Notes: a model not told the origin generated them from the sequence alone. Positions 1 to 7,312 are shown, counted from the first letter of the stretch. The stretch: 13,196 nucleotides of DNA from CAZNXE01 sp964576465 (GCA_964576465.1 CAZNXE010000160.1:1-13196); one strand, 5' to 3'. Numbers and translations are program-made.

Positions 1-1
1 G

Positions 2-1579
2 CCCGCAGCGGCGGCGATTGTGCTGGGCGGGATGTTGCCGCCGGTAGATTTCGATGTTCGCGAATACCACCTCAACGTGCCGAAAGAGTTTTTCTTGGAG
101 GGTCGTGTCGCCTTCCTGCCGCACAACGTCTACGGCAACATGCCGCTGGGTGGCGAAATGCTCGCCCTGTTGGCCATGGTGCTGCGCGATGACTGGTTTT
201 ACGGAGCATTGGTCGGCAAAACGCTCTTGGCCTGCTTCGCCCCACTCACCGCGGTGTTGCTCTACGCTGCCGGTGTTCGGTGGTATGGCGTAACCGCCGG
301 AGTGGTTGCCGCGGTGGTTTATCTCACCACTCCGTGGGTTGCTAAGGTCGCCACTAGCGGGCTGATCGAAGCCATGTCGGCCTTTTATTTGTTTGCGGCT
401 GTTTATGCGGTGGCCCTGTGGTGGCAAACGCCGACCGCCGACCCATCGCACAAGGGCCGGCTCTTGCTGGCAGGCTTTCTCGCTGGCAGCGCGGTCGCGG
501 TGAAATATCCTGCCGTGCTGTTCGTGGCGGTGCCGTTGGGGCTATTCGTGGCGATTGTCCGAAGCGGAGTTGGCGGACAGGCCAGTCTAGTCAGGCCATC
601 CGCATCGTGCATTGCTCATCGCTTGGCGCTGTTCGGTTCCGCGGCATTGCTTGCGTGTGGACTATGGTTTGCAAAAAACGTTTACTTCACTGGCAACCCG
701 ACCTATCCGTTGCTGGCAAACATTTTTGAAAGCGCGACCCGATCTCCTGAGTTGATCGAGCGGTGGCGGGCAGCGCACGGTCCGCCGAATTATGCGATCT
801 CAGACTTCGCATCCCGCACGATTGACGTGCTTGGCCGTAGCCCCTGGCACAGCCCCTTGATCGTTCCATTAGCGGCACTCTCGGTGCTGACCATTCGGCG
901 ACGAGGGCTGATTCGAGCGCTGTGGGTGTACGTCGCATTCGTGTTGCTCACGTGGTGGGTGGCCACCCACCGCATCGATCGCTTCTGGGTTCCACTGTTG
1001 CCGGTGATGGCCTTGTTGGCCGGAATGGGTGCCTCGTGGACAGAAGATCGCCGCTGGCTGCGATTGACGGCCGCCTTGTTGATGTGCGGAGCAATGGTCA
1101 ACTTCCTGTTTATCCCTGGTGGGCCGAATGGCTACACGCGCTATTTCGTGCCACTGGAACAGTTACGCATCGATCCGAACCGCCTCAACCCTTGGCACGC
1201 ATGGATCAACACGAATGTGCCACTTGATGAAGCCGTGTTGCTGGTGGGTGATGCCCAGGCTTTCGATATCGAGCGAACCACGTATTACAACACCACGTTC
1301 GATCCGTCGATCTTTGAACGATGGGTTAAGGACCGTACGCCCGAGGAGATACGAGCAACGCTGGCAGAGCATGACGTTGGATTTATCCACGTCGATTGGG
1401 GCGAGATCGCCCGCTATCGTCAGCCGGGCAACTATGGCTTTACCGACTTTGTTACGCCGGAAGTATTCGCTCGTCTCCGACAACAAAATATTCTGGCCCG
1501 ACCTTGGCCACCCCTTAGAGGACACGCCGGGCAAATGTTTCCCGTGCAAACCCTCGGGCCCGAAGTTCACGAACCGTAG
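2..1579 (+). CDS. GT-C family integral membrane glycosyltransferase (ArnT/PMT-like), 5' partial
   Basis: The reading frame is open from base 2 and has no credible start. A GTG at 20 lies inside a hydrophobic run (AAAAIVLGG), so the true start is upstream of the window. Visible protein is about 525 residues. Just after the first hydrophobic stretch comes DFDVREYHLNVPKEF, an acidic, His-containing first-loop segment typical of GT-C enzymes that use polyprenyl-phosphate sugars, where an Asp in this loop is catalytic. Roughly eight to ten hydrophobic spans follow, for example around KTLLACFAPLTAVLLYAAG, GVVAAVVYLTTPW, AVLFVAVPLGLFVAIV and FWVPLLPVMALLAGMG. The last about 150 residues are a soluble domain that begins near WHAWINTNVP, the usual GT-C layout of a membrane body plus an extracytoplasmic C-terminal domain. 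The likely role is transfer of a lipid-linked sugar to an envelope glycan, protein or lipid. The acceptor cannot be read from sequence. A gap of 195 bp separates it from the next gene, so co-transcription is uncertain. Confidence 0.8.
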   Translation, partial: PAAAAIVLGGMLPPVDFDVREYHLNVPKEFFLEGRVAFLPHNVYGNMPLGGEMLALLAMVLRDDWFYGALVGKTLLACFAPLTAVLLYAAGVRWYGVTAGVVAAVVYLTTPWVAKVATSGLIEAMSAFYLFAAVYAVALWWQTPTADPSHKGRLLLAGFLAGSAVAVKYPAVLFVAVPLGLFVAIVRSGVGGQASLVRPSASCIAHRLALFGSAALLACGLWFAKNVYFTGNPTYPLLANIFESATRSPELIERWRAAHGPPNYAISDFASRTIDVLGRSPWHSPLIVPLAALSVLTIRRRGLIRALWVYVAFVLLTWWVATHRIDRFWVPLLPVMALLAGMGASWTEDRRWLRLTAALLMCGAMVNFLFIPGGPNGYTRYFVPLEQLRIDPNRLNPWHAWINTNVPLDEAVLLVGDAQAFDIERTTYYNTTFDPSIFERWVKDRTPEEIRATLAEHDVGFIHVDWGEIARYRQPGNYGFTDFVTPEVFARLRQQNILARPWPPLRGHAGQMFPVQTLGPEVHEP

Positions 1580-1774
1580 CGGTTATCGACGGCATCATTG
1601 CTGCTAGACCTTGGTAGCAAGAGCATTGCATGCACCGGCAACCGATCGAATCGAATCACTCGGCTTGCTAGCGTCTCTGCACTTGTCGATTCTCGGGGCT
1701 TGGCATACCTTCATGGTCCCGGTGAACGCTCCGGGCTCGGCGGTCAGGGACGACCGTGAGGGATCGATGATGAG

Positions 1775-3889
1775 ATGTCTGGAATGGATGCCCTTGGGAC
1801 GCTTCGCCTCTTTAACGACGAGGCCGATCTCCCAGCTGCGTTTGTGCCGCGGCTGACTGATTCTTACGGGAACCTGCCGAACTCGGCTTCACCGTTATTT
1901 CAAGCGATCGTTGCCGCACGACAAGGGCTTCTTGCTCGGCAGCGCGACGACGGTTCGTGGCAATCGGATGTGCCCGGCGATGTGACGCTTGCGAGCCAGA
2001 TGATCTTGCTGTGGTCATGCTTGGGTCGCTTGCCATCGGACGATGGCGACCGTGTGGCGAAACAAATCGCAAGCGCTCAATTAGACAGCGGCGGCTGGGC
2101 GGTTGGGCCAGGTGATTCGGTTGACTTAAACGCAAGTGTGCTAGCCTACGTGGCGCTCAAGCTTGTTGGTTACGAAGCCTCGACCGAACCGCTGCAAAGG
2201 GCACGTCGCGCGATTCGCCGCGCCGGCGGGGCTGATCGAACGGGTGCCCTGGTACGCAGTGTGCTCGCGCTCCTTGGGCAGATTCAATACAACGAGACTC
2301 CCGCATTGCCGCCGGAGTTGGTGATGCGATTATCCACGCAAGGTCTCCTGTCTCGACGAGCCCAAGCATTGCTCATTCCGCAGTCGATCGTCTGGGCGAC
2401 GCGTCCTCAAGCGCGCGTTGATGACAACTTCACGGTCCGCGAACTGTTCATCGACCACCCCTGCGATTGGCCCGAGACCTCATGGGGTTTGCCGGAATCG
2501 AATTCAAGAGCAAGCCGCATACGTAGCATGCTCAGCCGGATTGCTCTGCTGGTTAAGCGTCCAGTGTCGGAACCCCACGCCGATAGCGCCTCGGCACGGC
2601 AGTGGTTGCGAGATCGGCTCGCCTCTGGCGACGCCCTTCCAGTGGATTTGACCCAGATGGTATGGAGTATTCTTGCCCTGCGGGCATCGGGTATGGCCGA
2701 AGACTCGCCGGAGATTTGCTTCTTGTTGCAACAGCTTGGCCGATTGCGTGTGGAAACCAAAGATGGAATCGGTTTCCGTGGGCACGTTTCAATCGTTGGT
2801 GAAACCGCCCGGGTGCTTGCGGCCCTCGAGGCGAGTGGGCTGGGTGCTGAAGTTGCCGCGGTTCGTCGTGGGCGCGAATGGTTGTTTGCCCTAGAAGGTT
2901 CAAACCGGGGCGATTCCTCGAACGACGTGGCAGATCGATGTGGTTCGTGGACGTCTGATCCGGCCAGCGCCATCGACGCGGACATGGGCGCAACCGCCGC
3001 CGTTGTTGCATCGTGTTGTGCCGTGCCAAGGGAGAGGGGAACCGGTTCACAACAACTACCGGCCGAATTGCAACTCATCGCCGACGGACGAGACGGATCT
3101 AAGACACCTTCGACACCAAACATCGACCGCCAAACTCAGCACCGAGCCGTCTTACACGGTCGTGACTGGTTGTGTCAGATGCAGCAAGACGATGGCCGCT
3201 GGACAACCGCTGATCCTGGATCGCAGTCGCACGAAAAACCCAATAACCCAGTATTGGGCCAATCTTCTGGCGAGGACATCACGGGAGTCGTGCTCGAGGC
3301 GCTGGGTGCGCGAGGACTACGCCGCGGAACTTCCACGGCTGACCGTGCCATTGACCACTTGAATCGCACGCAGAGAGCTGATGGCAGTTGGACGGACGCG
3401 TGTGGCAAGGCTCCTGTCGTCTCAACATGGCAAGCGTTGCTCGGGCTGGCTTCGGTCGGCGCGGCAGATCACGAGACTGCTCGAGCGGCAGTGAACTGGC
3501 TCTTTGCACATCAGAGAACTGACGGAAGCTGGACATCTTTGGGCGACGACGAGGGTGACGAGAACGTGTCGAAATCTCAGCAATGCGTGGCCACATCCGG
3601 AGTCGTGCTGGCATGCGTGGCCGCGGGATATGCCGATCATTTGGCTGTGGCGCGTGGGATTGAGTTTCTGATTGATGCACAGCATGACGACGGTAGCTGG
3701 CCCGATGAACCGTGCGTGTCGGACAGCCTTCAGCCCGGCCAGACAAATCAACACCCCCGGAGTGCCTTGAGCCTGCCGCTGTTGGCATTGTCGCGGTATG
3801 CGGCCACGGCGAGCATGTCCTGTGCATGTGTCGACCAGAGTGAGCCGCCCCGTTTGAAGCTGTTTGTCAGTGAATCGGCGATTGCCTGA
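1775..3889 (+). CDS. Squalene-hopene cyclase-like protein with QW repeats and degenerate DxDD motif
   Basis: This 704-residue protein belongs by eye to the squalene-hopene cyclase / class II terpene cyclase superfamily, and its length is normal for a bacterial cyclase. Six QW-type motifs stabilising the alpha/alpha barrels are visible: Q56..W62, Q102..W108, Q471..W476, Q533..W539, Q580..W586 and Q636..W642. Other cyclase-like segments are IPQSIVWATRPQ with VRELF near 201-225, DITGVVLEALG near 501-511, and STWQALLGL near 550-558. At residues 401-408, where cyclases carry the proton-donating DxDD-T-A motif (DVDD at 374-377 in the Alicyclobacillus enzyme), this protein reads DADMGATA: the first two Asp remain but the last is gone and two residues seem inserted. 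It may be a divergent cyclase, an enzyme with altered protonation chemistry, or a non-catalytic isoprenoid-binding homologue. No signal peptide or clear transmembrane span is seen. ATG 1775 is chosen because GAGGGA (1758-1763) lies 11 nt upstream; ATG 1784 is the alternative. An HpnG-like gene follows 93 bp downstream. Confidence 0.85.
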   Translation: MSGMDALGTLRLFNDEADLPAAFVPRLTDSYGNLPNSASPLFQAIVAARQGLLARQRDDGSWQSDVPGDVTLASQMILLWSCLGRLPSDDGDRVAKQIASAQLDSGGWAVGPGDSVDLNASVLAYVALKLVGYEASTEPLQRARRAIRRAGGADRTGALVRSVLALLGQIQYNETPALPPELVMRLSTQGLLSRRAQALLIPQSIVWATRPQARVDDNFTVRELFIDHPCDWPETSWGLPESNSRASRIRSMLSRIALLVKRPVSEPHADSASARQWLRDRLASGDALPVDLTQMVWSILALRASGMAEDSPEICFLLQQLGRLRVETKDGIGFRGHVSIVGETARVLAALEASGLGAEVAAVRRGREWLFALEGSNRGDSSNDVADRCGSWTSDPASAIDADMGATAAVVASCCAVPRERGTGSQQLPAELQLIADGRDGSKTPSTPNIDRQTQHRAVLHGRDWLCQMQQDDGRWTTADPGSQSHEKPNNPVLGQSSGEDITGVVLEALGARGLRRGTSTADRAIDHLNRTQRADGSWTDACGKAPVVSTWQALLGLASVGAADHETARAAVNWLFAHQRTDGSWTSLGDDEGDENVSKSQQCVATSGVVLACVAAGYADHLAVARGIEFLIDAQHDDGSWPDEPCVSDSLQPGQTNQHPRSALSLPLLALSRYAATASMSCACVDQSEPPRLKLFVSESAIA

Positions 3890-3898
3890 ACCGTGTGG

Positions 3899-3931
3899 TT
3901 GGTCACCCTGTGCCATCGGTTTCGTTAGAAT
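3899..3931 (+). promoter_or_regulatory. Possible sigma70-type promoter before the HpnG-like gene
   Basis: The 93-bp gap after the cyclase-like gene contains TAGAAT at 3926-3931, a fair -10 match. The nearest -35-like hexamer, TTGGTC at 3899-3904, gives a spacer of about 21 bp, which is too long for a strong promoter. The gene may instead be read through from the cyclase-like gene. This is a weak call based on spacing and hexamers only. Confidence 0.2.
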
Positions 3932-3982
3932 GAACGACGGATTCCAAGAGGCAACCACAAGACAGCCGCCGGAGACTCACAG

Positions 3983-4888
3983 GTGTGGCATTGGGTCGTA
4001 CAGAACATCATTCGCCGACAGGTGAAGCAAGCCGTTTACGAAGCCGCCTCTCAGGCTGCGCGACAGCAGTTGCACGACACGCTTGGATCGACCGATGATC
4101 CCGATGGCGAGCGCGCGGCGGAGAACGCAATTTGTGATGTGGCAGTCATCTTCGCCACCCAGTCGGAATCGGGTGGAGTGGAAGACCTGTTGCAGGATGT
4201 ACGGCGAACACGTGGATCGAGCTTCGTGGTCGCACAGGGAACGTTTGGCGAGCGACGGGTGGTCATCGCCGTTAGCGGCGTTGGTCACGACCGCGCGCGA
4301 CAGGCTACTTCGGCTGTGATCTTGGGGCACAAACCTCGCTGGGTTGTGTCGGCAGGTTTTGCCGGTGGACTTCAGCCGGCGCTGCGCAAGGGCGACATCG
4401 TCATGGTGGACCAAATCGTCGATGCCCACGGGAAGCGATTGACGATCGACCTGCATGTCGACGCCGACCAACTTCGCCTCCATCGTGGCCTGCATGTTGG
4501 GCGCATCCTTTCGGTCGACCAACTGGTTCCCAAACCGAATGATAAAGAATCTCTTGGCCAGAAACACGACGCGCTGTCGGTCGATATGGAATCGATTGTC
4601 GTGGCCGAAGTATGCCGTGAGGAACGGGTCCGTTTCTTGGGCATTCGTATTATCAGCGATGCCGTTGACGAAGAACTACCGCCGGAAATGAATGCGCTTA
4701 TTCAGCAGGCAACCCCCATCCGGCGGATGGGAACCGCGGTTGGCTCGTTGATGCGACGTCCCGCGGTGGCGAAAGATTTCTTGCGGCTGCGAGAAGACGG
4801 ACTCAAGGCGTCGGACCGACTGGCAAAATTTCTCGAAGGCGTGGTCTCACAGCTCGCGCCACATGACGACACGGAGGAAACGTCGTGA
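3983..4888 (+). CDS. PNP/MTA nucleosidase-superfamily phosphorylase, HpnG-like (hopanoid-associated)
   Basis: This 301-residue protein has a nucleoside phosphorylase / MTA-SAH nucleosidase (PNP_UDP) domain from about residue 52 (DVAVIFAT) to the C-terminus. Diagnostic segments are SAGFAGGL at 123-130 followed by GDIVMVDQIVD, SVDMES with ribose-binding Glu203, and IISDAVDE with catalytic-type Asp226. The long spacing and the C-terminal helical tail resemble the hopanoid-associated phosphorylase family HpnG, which removes adenine from adenosylhopane to give ribosylhopane. The adjacent squalene-cyclase-like gene supports that reading; a general MTA/SAH or futalosine nucleosidase is the main alternative. 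Residues 1-51 are an unusual N-terminal extension, with a helix of alternating basic and aliphatic residues (IIRRQVKQAVYEAASQAARQ) that could lie on a membrane. The start is GTG 3983 with GGAG at 3971-3974, 8 nt upstream. The stop TGA overlaps the next gene's GTG as GTGA (4885-4888), so the downstream gene is probably translationally coupled. Confidence 0.78.
   Translation: MWHWVVQNIIRRQVKQAVYEAASQAARQQLHDTLGSTDDPDGERAAENAICDVAVIFATQSESGGVEDLLQDVRRTRGSSFVVAQGTFGERRVVIAVSGVGHDRARQATSAVILGHKPRWVVSAGFAGGLQPALRKGDIVMVDQIVDAHGKRLTIDLHVDADQLRLHRGLHVGRILSVDQLVPKPNDKESLGQKHDALSVDMESIVVAEVCREERVRFLGIRIISDAVDEELPPEMNALIQQATPIRRMGTAVGSLMRRPAVAKDFLRLREDGLKASDRLAKFLEGVVSQLAPHDDTEETS
4873..4877 (+). promoter_or_regulatory. 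Shine-Dalgarno GGAGG fixing the GTG start at 4885
   Basis: GGAGG at 4873-4877 sits 7 nt before the GTG at 4885, inside the last codons of the HpnG-like gene. This strong site favours the overlapping GTG over the later in-frame ATG at 4945, even though that ATG would give a more conventional short signal peptide. Confidence 0.65.
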
Positions 4889-6483
4889 TCCACAATTTGG
4901 CGGACGATGGTCGCAGGAAATGTTTTTCCTTTCGGCGGACGACCATGTGGTTTGTGTGCGCTCTCGCAATGTGCAGCTCGCCCACCCGGGGCGATGATGC
5001 CGTTGCGAAGGAGCCGCGGCCCATCGCTTTGCTCGCGGCACTGCCACAGGTGGTGGCTGACACAATGCCGCAGCCGCCGGTCGCTGGCGATGACTCCGGG
5101 GAATCGTTGGCCAACTATCTCGATCGCCTGCACACCCATCTCGGGGCTGCCGACCGTGAGTTGCCGTTGGCGTGGAAGGCTGAGTTTTTCGAGTGGCTTC
5201 TGTGGCGATATCATTTCACTCCCTATCAACAGGCGATCACCAGTATCGACTTGGCCGACGTTTCCGGACAACGCCCGTTGTGGCTTGCCGGGCGCGACGA
5301 CGCTACCTGGAACGGAGCGTTGCTGGCTGCGCTGAGCTACAAGTATGCGGCGACCGAAGACCCCGCGACGCTTGCGCATATTGCCGACTTGCTGCAGGGC
5401 ATGCACTTCTTTTTTGAAGTGACTGGCCAGCCAGGTTACGCCGCGCGGTGTGTGGTATACGAGAACGCGCCTCCCCGCGAGGAGATGACCGATTACGTCG
5501 CACCCGACGGCACGCGATATCGATACATGTATGGTCCGGCGAAAGGCACCTACAACCAACTCGCCGGCGGATACGCGACGATGATGATGTACGCCTTTGA
5601 CGATCTGCCGTCGGACGTGCAACGGTTGGCCCGAGACGATGTGACCGACCTGGTGCTGCATGTTGTCGACCATAACTACAAGCTGACCGATCGCAACGGA
5701 CAGCGGTCGCCCTATGGCGATCTTACGCCGATCTTCGCCTCGGTCGGAGTGCCGTTCAACGCGCAGGTGACTTATCAGATCATTGCGTTGGGGCACTACT
5801 TCGCGGGCGGCGACGAGAACCAGAAGGCCCGCATCGAAGAGGCGTTCCACAATCTGCGAGACAAGCATCACGTCTACTACGAGCATCCGTGGCGGAATCT
5901 TATTCAGCCACAACGCATTGGCGGCAGCCCTTTCGTCAAAGGGATGAACGATCGCAATCATGTCACCAACGCGGCTTTTGTCTCTCTCGCGATGGACATT
6001 CACATGGCCCGACGAGCAGAGACACCCCTGGACGGCGACTTTCTCTATCGCATGGGGCGCACCGGCTATCACAGCATGAATTACCTCGACGGCCAGCACA
6101 ACGCACTATGCGGCTTCATGTGGGCCGCCTTGCTGAACGACACCGAAGCGTTCGAGTTGATCATCAATCGCAAGCCCAACAGCGCCCGGGCGCTGATGGA
6201 GCGCAATCTACTGGATGGCGTCGAACACCTGCGACGCTTTCCCTTGGATCGGTTTATCTACGAAGGAGCGGATAGCCGCGCGGAGCATCCGGTGTGGATC
6301 GATCAATATCGCCCCGACGCCTACCACTGGAAGAACGATAGCCATTCCATCTTCACACGCACCGGTCCACGCAAAGCACGTCTGGTTTCGGCGATCGACT
6401 TCTTGCACGCCTACTGGCTATTTCGAGCGCACGGATTAGACCAACACCCAATGGTCCGGCAAACGCACGGCGGAGTGCTCTGA
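4885..6483 (+). CDS. Exported protein of unknown function, probable alpha/alpha toroid fold
   Basis: I do not recognise a named family for this 532-residue protein. The N-terminus has a basic region (GRRKCFSFRRTT), then a hydrophobic stretch (MWFVCALAMC), then a polar segment (TRGDDA), consistent with an export signal ending near residue 35-40. LAMC is a poor lipobox, so a lipoprotein is unlikely. The mature part is rich in regularly spaced helices with aromatic and acidic residues (DDATWNGALLAALSYKYA, LLQGMHFFFEVTGQPGYAAR, NAQVTYQIIALGHYF, NDRNHVTNAAFVSLAMDIH). This pattern suggests an (alpha/alpha) barrel as in six-hairpin glycosidases, polysaccharide lyases and epimerases, a broad fold inference rather than an assignment. 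Conserved-looking polar clusters such as YGPAKGTYNQ, GMNDRNH and DAYHWKNDSHS are candidate active-site residues. The GTG start overlaps the HpnG-like stop and has a strong Shine-Dalgarno site, so the two are probably one operon, although one product is cytoplasmic and this one exported. Confidence 0.72.
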   Translation: MIHNLADDGRRKCFSFRRTTMWFVCALAMCSSPTRGDDAVAKEPRPIALLAALPQVVADTMPQPPVAGDDSGESLANYLDRLHTHLGAADRELPLAWKAEFFEWLLWRYHFTPYQQAITSIDLADVSGQRPLWLAGRDDATWNGALLAALSYKYAATEDPATLAHIADLLQGMHFFFEVTGQPGYAARCVVYENAPPREEMTDYVAPDGTRYRYMYGPAKGTYNQLAGGYATMMMYAFDDLPSDVQRLARDDVTDLVLHVVDHNYKLTDRNGQRSPYGDLTPIFASVGVPFNAQVTYQIIALGHYFAGGDENQKARIEEAFHNLRDKHHVYYEHPWRNLIQPQRIGGSPFVKGMNDRNHVTNAAFVSLAMDIHMARRAETPLDGDFLYRMGRTGYHSMNYLDGQHNALCGFMWAALLNDTEAFELIINRKPNSARALMERNLLDGVEHLRRFPLDRFIYEGADSRAEHPVWIDQYRPDAYHWKNDSHSIFTRTGPRKARLVSAIDFLHAYWLFRAHGLDQHPMVRQTHGGVL

Positions 6484-6489
6484 ATCGGG

Positions 6490-6831
6490 TTACTTGATCT
6501 TCGAACCCGGCTCACACGCGCTGTCGGGCTGCAACAGCACAACCCGCTCGCCGTCGCTGGCGGCCATCAGCATGCCGTTGGATTCTTCGCCGCGAATCAC
6601 GGCCCGTTCGAGGTTATTCACGATGACGATCTGTCGACCAACAAGGGCGTCTAGCTCGTAATGACCCCGGATGCCGGCCACGATTTGCTTTTCGACGTCA
6701 CCGAGTTGAAGTTGCAGAAGAAGTAGCCGGTCTGCGTTGGGATGTTCGCGCGCGGCGAGGATTGTGGCGACTCGCAAATCCAGCTTGGCAAAGTCGTCGT
6801 AGCTGATCGTGGTCTGTTCTTCCATCGACAT
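6490..6831 (-). CDS. Standalone tRNA-binding OB-fold protein (MetRS C-terminal/beta domain-like, CsaA-related)
   Basis: This 113-residue protein consists almost entirely of the EMAP-II/Trbp111-type tRNA-binding domain. Visible signatures are ISYDDFAKLDLRVATILAAREH at the start, HPNADRLL, QIVAGIRGHYE, VIVNNLERAVIRGEESNGMLMAA, and a C-terminal PGSKIK. The order and spacing match the C-terminal dimerisation domain of bacterial methionyl-tRNA synthetase, which improves tRNA binding and is sometimes a separate polypeptide. CsaA/Trbp111-like proteins have the same fold. The likely role is tRNA binding in the cytoplasm, perhaps in trans with a short MetRS encoded elsewhere; no synthetase gene is visible here. 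ATG 6831 is preceded by AGGA about 4-5 nt away. ATG 6825, two codons in, has better spacing and is an equal candidate. It converges on the upstream plus-strand gene, with only 6 nt between the stops and no obvious terminator hairpin. Confidence 0.87.
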   Translation of the reverse strand: MSMEEQTTISYDDFAKLDLRVATILAAREHPNADRLLLLQLQLGDVEKQIVAGIRGHYELDALVGRQIVIVNNLERAVIRGEESNGMLMAASDGERVVLLQPDSACEPGSKIK

Positions 6832-6880
6832 CGGTTCCTATTTGGGTGTTGTAAGGCGTGCGGCAGATAAGAACGTACCA

Positions 6881-6955
6881 ATCCCAACCCGACGCGTAAG
6901 CGAGGGAATGCAGGGTATTACCGGTTGGTCCCTCGCTCACGCGTCGGGTTGGGAT
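6881..6955. repeat. Long imperfect palindrome (27-bp arms, 21-nt loop), REP/MITE-like intergenic repeat
   Basis: The left arm at 6881-6907 begins ATCCCAACCCGACGCGT. The right arm at 6929-6955 is its reverse complement with a single A/C mismatch, and a 21-nt loop lies between. As RNA or single-stranded DNA this would form a very stable hairpin. Both strands translate to TRRVSEG / SLAHASGWD-type peptides, which I recall as common spurious ORF products in planctomycete genomes, so it is probably one copy of a dispersed extragenic element. It sits between the 3' end of the small minus-strand gene (7058) and the 5' end of the tRNA-binding gene (6831). It could therefore terminate the former or protect transcript ends. 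It has no U-tract and encodes no transposase. Confidence 0.8.
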
Positions 6956-7057
6956 ATTCTCATTCGCCGCTCGCCTAAGAAAAGAAGCGGGGCAGGGCGC
7001 CTGGCCTTTCAGTTTGAATCTCAGATGATGTTCTTTGTCATGCACGAAGTGCCCGAC

Positions 7058-7312
7058 CTAGAATGGAGCCTCCACACGGTAACGCACTTTCCGTTTGCCA
7101 GGAACGACACCATCTGACAGCACAACCGTCTGCGTCCATGGGTCACCGTCGACCATTACCACCAACGAAGCCGTCGTGTTCGGTCCAAGCTCACAATCCA
7201 CATCGAGAGTTAGCGTTTCGCCGTTGATCTTAGCAAGCGGATATCGATCATTCCTCACGATCAGGTACGATTCCACGTGCGCCGAGTACCCATCTTTCCA
7301 ACGCATTCCCAT
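7058..7312 (-). CDS. Small beta-rich protein of unknown function
   Basis: This 84-residue protein has no family name I can give with confidence. It reads as a real soluble protein: MGMRWKDGYSAHVESYL, then alternating hydrophobic/polar beta-strand patterns (LTLDVDCELG, ASLVVMVDGDPW, TQTVVLSDGVV, KVRYRVEAPF). The GETLTL...ASLVVMVDGD..TQTVVLSDGV pattern recalls small hypothetical proteins that I associate with planctomycetes and related bacteria. That is memory, not a search. No signal peptide or membrane span is present. ATG 7312 is chosen over the in-frame TTG at 7345 because GGAGG (minus strand, complementary to 7322-7326) lies 9 nt upstream. This start shares the sequence CATG (7310-7313) with the start of the divergent kinase-like gene. 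The region is followed downstream by the inverted repeat at 6881-6955. Confidence 0.68.
   Translation of the reverse strand: MGMRWKDGYSAHVESYLIVRNDRYPLAKINGETLTLDVDCELGPNTTASLVVMVDGDPWTQTVVLSDGVVPGKRKVRYRVEAPF

Noticed and set aside
1611..1856. 81-codon plus-strand frame between the glycosyltransferase and the cyclase-like gene
   Set aside because: It begins at a TTG without a ribosome-binding site, overlaps the cyclase-like start in another frame and has no protein-like pattern. The 1580-1774 gap otherwise shows nothing I can support.
2407..3123. 238-codon minus-strand frame inside the cyclase-like gene
   Set aside because: The translation is low-complexity (S, R, A, P) and without motifs, while the plus strand has clear QW repeats across the same bases.
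4702..6099. 465-codon open frame on the minus strand
   Set aside because: It lies antisense to the unknown exported protein and the end of the HpnG-like gene, both with good starts and coupling. The translation is rich in R, V, H and G with no recognisable domain, as expected from the antisense of GC-biased codons.
4945..6483. Shorter start (ATG 4945) for the unknown exported protein
   Set aside because: It gives a neat signal peptide but lacks a good Shine-Dalgarno site, whereas GTG 4885 has GGAGG at 7 nt and the GTGA overlap. It remains a second choice.
6484..6489. Bidirectional terminator between the convergent stops
   Set aside because: Only 6 nt separate the two stops and no GC-rich hairpin with a U-tract is visible around them.
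6809..7117. Plus- and minus-strand frames crossing the palindrome (peptides with TRRVSEG / SLAHASGW)
   Set aside because: They are by-products of the inverted repeat rather than genes, with no ribosome-binding site and no conservation-like pattern outside the repeat.
7095..7310. N-terminal extension of the kinase-like frame back to a TTG at 7095
   Set aside because: This part is exactly antisense to the small minus-strand gene, which has a strong GGAGG. The extension is Ser/Thr/Pro-rich with no kinase-like features.
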